Made by a program: the position numbers and the translations under genes. From Robertkochia sediminum (GTDB lineage: Bacteria; Bacteroidota; Bacteroidia; Flavobacteriales; Flavobacteriaceae), in assembly GCF_016786255.1 (NCBI RefSeq), contig NZ_JADMKT010000062.1:62001-126000 (forward strand): 64,000 nt of DNA, in the 5' to 3' direction. The first letter of the stretch is position 1; each line of letters begins with the position of its first letter. The notes under the pieces were generated by a model. That model did not search any database, was not told the origin of the DNA, and saw only the letters and a program-made list of their open reading frames with translations. This document shows, one piece after another, positions 62,259 to 64,000 of this stretch.

Positions 62259-63953
62259 TTATTCTGTTTTCGATCTGACGTCCTTTACTTTGAGTTGCAG
62301 GGACACATTGCCCTGCCATTCATTCTCATCGATAGCAAAGACGGCGTCAAATTCTTTTGCTGTTTTAATGTCGTCAAGTTTATGCCCCAGGGAGAATCCG
62401 ATCCCGTCGATCCGCTTCCCTCCGTTTTGGGAAACGCTGAATTTAAGGTGTTTGTTCTTTTCGCCCACTGCACGGGAGCCGGCATCTTTAAGTCCTTCAG
62501 CCATAAACACCGGCGACAGGTTACCGGGACCAAAGGGCGCGAATTGCTTGAGTATGCGGTAGAGTTTAGGGGTAATATCTTTAAGGGCAATACGGGCATC
62601 GACGGCGATCTCCGGGGTAAGCATTTGCGGATCGATGGTCTGAGCCACCACCGCTTCGAACTTACGCTTAAAATCTTCATACTGCTCCTCCAGCAGGGTG
62701 AGTCCCGCTGCGTATTTATGGCCTCCGAACTGCTCAATATGATCCTTACAGGCTTCCAGGGCATTATAGACATCGAACCCCTTCACCGAACGGGCAGAGG
62801 CCGCGAGCTTCTCCCCGCTTTTGGTAAACACCAGGGTAGGCCTGTAGTAGGTCTCGGTAAGTCGTGATGCTACGATCCCAATAACTCCCTTATGCCATAC
62901 CTCATCGTATACTACGGTGGTAAAGCGCTCTTCTTCTCTATTGAGACGGATCTGCTCAAGGGCACATTCGGTGATCTCCTCGTCCAGCTGACGGCGATCG
63001 CTGTTGTAGGCTTCAATATCTTCAGCCAGCTGGGCGGCGATATTAATATCGTCAGAAGTAAGCAGGTTCACCGCATGCTGGCCGTGCTTCATGCGTCCGG
63101 CCGCATTGATACGGGGAGCAATGGTAAAAACTGCATCGGTAAGGGTGAGCTTTCCTTTCTTACGCGCCGCCAGGGCACGCAGTCCCGGTCGTGGAGCGCT
63201 GTTGAGCACTTTCATGCCGTGAAAGGCGAGAATGCGGTTCTCCCCGGTAACGGGAACAATATCGGCACCGATGGCTACGGCCACCAGGTCGAGATAGGGC
63301 TTAAAGTGCGTAAGTCCTTGCCCCTTTCGCGACCCCAGGGCCTGAATAAGTTTAAATCCGACGCCGCATCCGCACAGTTCTTTATACGGATAGGCGCAAT
63401 CCTCTTGTTTGGCATCGAGTACGGCCACTGCATCGGGCACCGTATCGCCGGGGCGGTGGTGATCGCAGATCACAAAATCGATCCCCTTTTCTTTGGCATA
63501 AGCCACCTTTTCGATAGCCTTGATCCCACAGTCCAGCGCAATGATCAGGGTCATATCGTTATCGGCAGCAAAATCGATCCCCTGGTAAGACACCCCGTAT
63601 CCTTCGGCATAACGATCCGGGATATAGGTCGCCACCTGATCGTAATCTTCCATCAGGTAAGACGACACCAGGGATACTGCAGTGGTCCCGTCAACATCGT
63701 AATCGCCATATACCAGGATATTCTCCCCATTGGCTATAGCTTTTTCGATGCGCTCCACTGCCGGCTTCATATCTTTCATAAGCCACGGATCGTGAAGTTC
63801 ATCCAGGGAAGGTCGAAAAAAGCGCCTGGCCTCCTCAAAGGTCGTCACCCCGCGCTGCACTAAAAGCCCGGCAATAATAGGGTCTACCCCCAGGGCTTCA
63901 GCAAGCGGAATTACCAAATGTTCTTCAGGTTCCTGTTTCAGGGTCCAGCGCAT
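62259..63953 (-). CDS. recJ: Single-stranded-DNA-specific exonuclease RecJ
   Basis: A 564-residue DHH-family 5'-3' exonuclease used in recombination and mismatch repair. Motifs: ILVYGDYDVDGTTAVSLVSS, LIIALDCGIKA, DFVICDHHRPGDTVPDAVAV (DHH), CGCGVGFKLIQAL, PRINAAGRMKHGQHAVNLL, and in the DHHA1 domain FGGHKYAAGLTLLEEQYEDF. The C-terminal OB-fold ends with WQGNVSLQLKVKDVR. The length is typical. No neighbour is seen in the 47 bp to the window edge. Confidence 0.96.
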   Translation of the reverse strand: MRWTLKQEPEEHLVIPLAEALGVDPIIAGLLVQRGVTTFEEARRFFRPSLDELHDPWLMKDMKPAVERIEKAIANGENILVYGDYDVDGTTAVSLVSSYLMEDYDQVATYIPDRYAEGYGVSYQGIDFAADNDMTLIIALDCGIKAIEKVAYAKEKGIDFVICDHHRPGDTVPDAVAVLDAKQEDCAYPYKELCGCGVGFKLIQALGSRKGQGLTHFKPYLDLVAVAIGADIVPVTGENRILAFHGMKVLNSAPRPGLRALAARKKGKLTLTDAVFTIAPRINAAGRMKHGQHAVNLLTSDDINIAAQLAEDIEAYNSDRRQLDEEITECALEQIRLNREEERFTTVVYDEVWHKGVIGIVASRLTETYYRPTLVFTKSGEKLAASARSVKGFDVYNALEACKDHIEQFGGHKYAAGLTLLEEQYEDFKRKFEAVVAQTIDPQMLTPEIAVDARIALKDITPKLYRILKQFAPFGPGNLSPVFMAEGLKDAGSRAVGEKNKHLKFSVSQNGGKRIDGIGFSLGHKLDDIKTAKEFDAVFAIDENEWQGNVSLQLKVKDVRSKTE

Positions 63954-64000
63954 AGAAAACTAATTTATGATTCAGGTTCGTTGTGTGATCAGGCAGGTGT

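Overview
The window reads as a chromosomal segment of a marine-type Flavobacteriaceae (phylum Bacteroidota). The signs are: promoters with the Bacteroidota -7 element TAnnTTTG and hardly any Shine-Dalgarno sequences; a fused CcoN-CcoO cytochrome oxidase; GH29 and GH97 enzymes; OmpA with thrombospondin type 3 repeats; several CarboxypepD_reg-like and VPS10/BNR-repeat secreted proteins; and a curli operon of Bacteroidota type. I see no phage, insertion sequence, integrase, CRISPR array or rRNA. One tRNA (Ala, anticodon GGC) lies at 54382-54455. Six genes appear to start with TTG or GTG, and for several others the longest open frame overshoots the likely ATG, so starts were re-chosen.

Layout. 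1-4006: a minus-strand group (GH29 alpha-L-fucosidase, Crp/Fnr regulator, partial serine hydrolase) diverging from a small secreted protein. 4066-12833: mostly plus-strand single genes: a large VPS10/BNR protein, a membrane protein plus HTH repressor pair with a clear operator, a CoA-transferase, a lipoprotein, a group III truncated haemoglobin, a duplicated-domain secreted protein and an outer-membrane barrel. 12993-19787: a six-gene minus-strand curli operon, in transcription order giant curlin, minor curlin, csgE, csgF, csgG, beta-propeller lipoprotein. 20688-23227: an atypical pyruvate kinase and a membrane-anchored hypothetical protein. 24404-38467: a microaerobic respiration region: hemN, the cbb3 oxidase genes (ccoS-NO-Q-P-G-H plus a TauE/SafE protein), the copper ATPase ccoI, an Fnr-type regulator, a YceI protein, a porin and a second YceI protein. 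38921-53731: bestrophin, superoxide dismutase, AddA-like helicase, kbl, ompA, AddB-like nuclease, hydrolases, SDR and a CarboxypepD_reg-like protein. 54382-63953: tRNA-Ala, uspA, GNAT, MATE, enoyl-CoA hydratase, 2OG-Fe(II) oxygenase, queD, lpxH, GH97 and recJ.

The strongest system-level signal is a local Fnr-like regulon. Four near-identical palindromes (consensus ATGACAnnnGTCAT) lie before hemN, ccoS, ccoI and the first YceI gene. Each is centred about 30 bp upstream of a -7-like element, which is the class II activator position, and the Fnr-family regulator is encoded among them. Together they would couple haem synthesis, high-affinity oxidase synthesis, copper loading and a YceI/porin pair to low oxygen.

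The second is the curli locus. It has a roughly 680-residue acidic curlin, a CsgE that carries an extra N-terminal domain, a CsgG with an added C-terminal beta-barrel, and a co-transcribed lipoprotein not found in the enterobacterial system.

The third is the non-coding DNA. Short tandem repeats of 7-9 bp begin at or just after stop codons, palindromic elements are dispersed, and a nested direct-repeat structure and a possible small RNA lie next to the tRNA.
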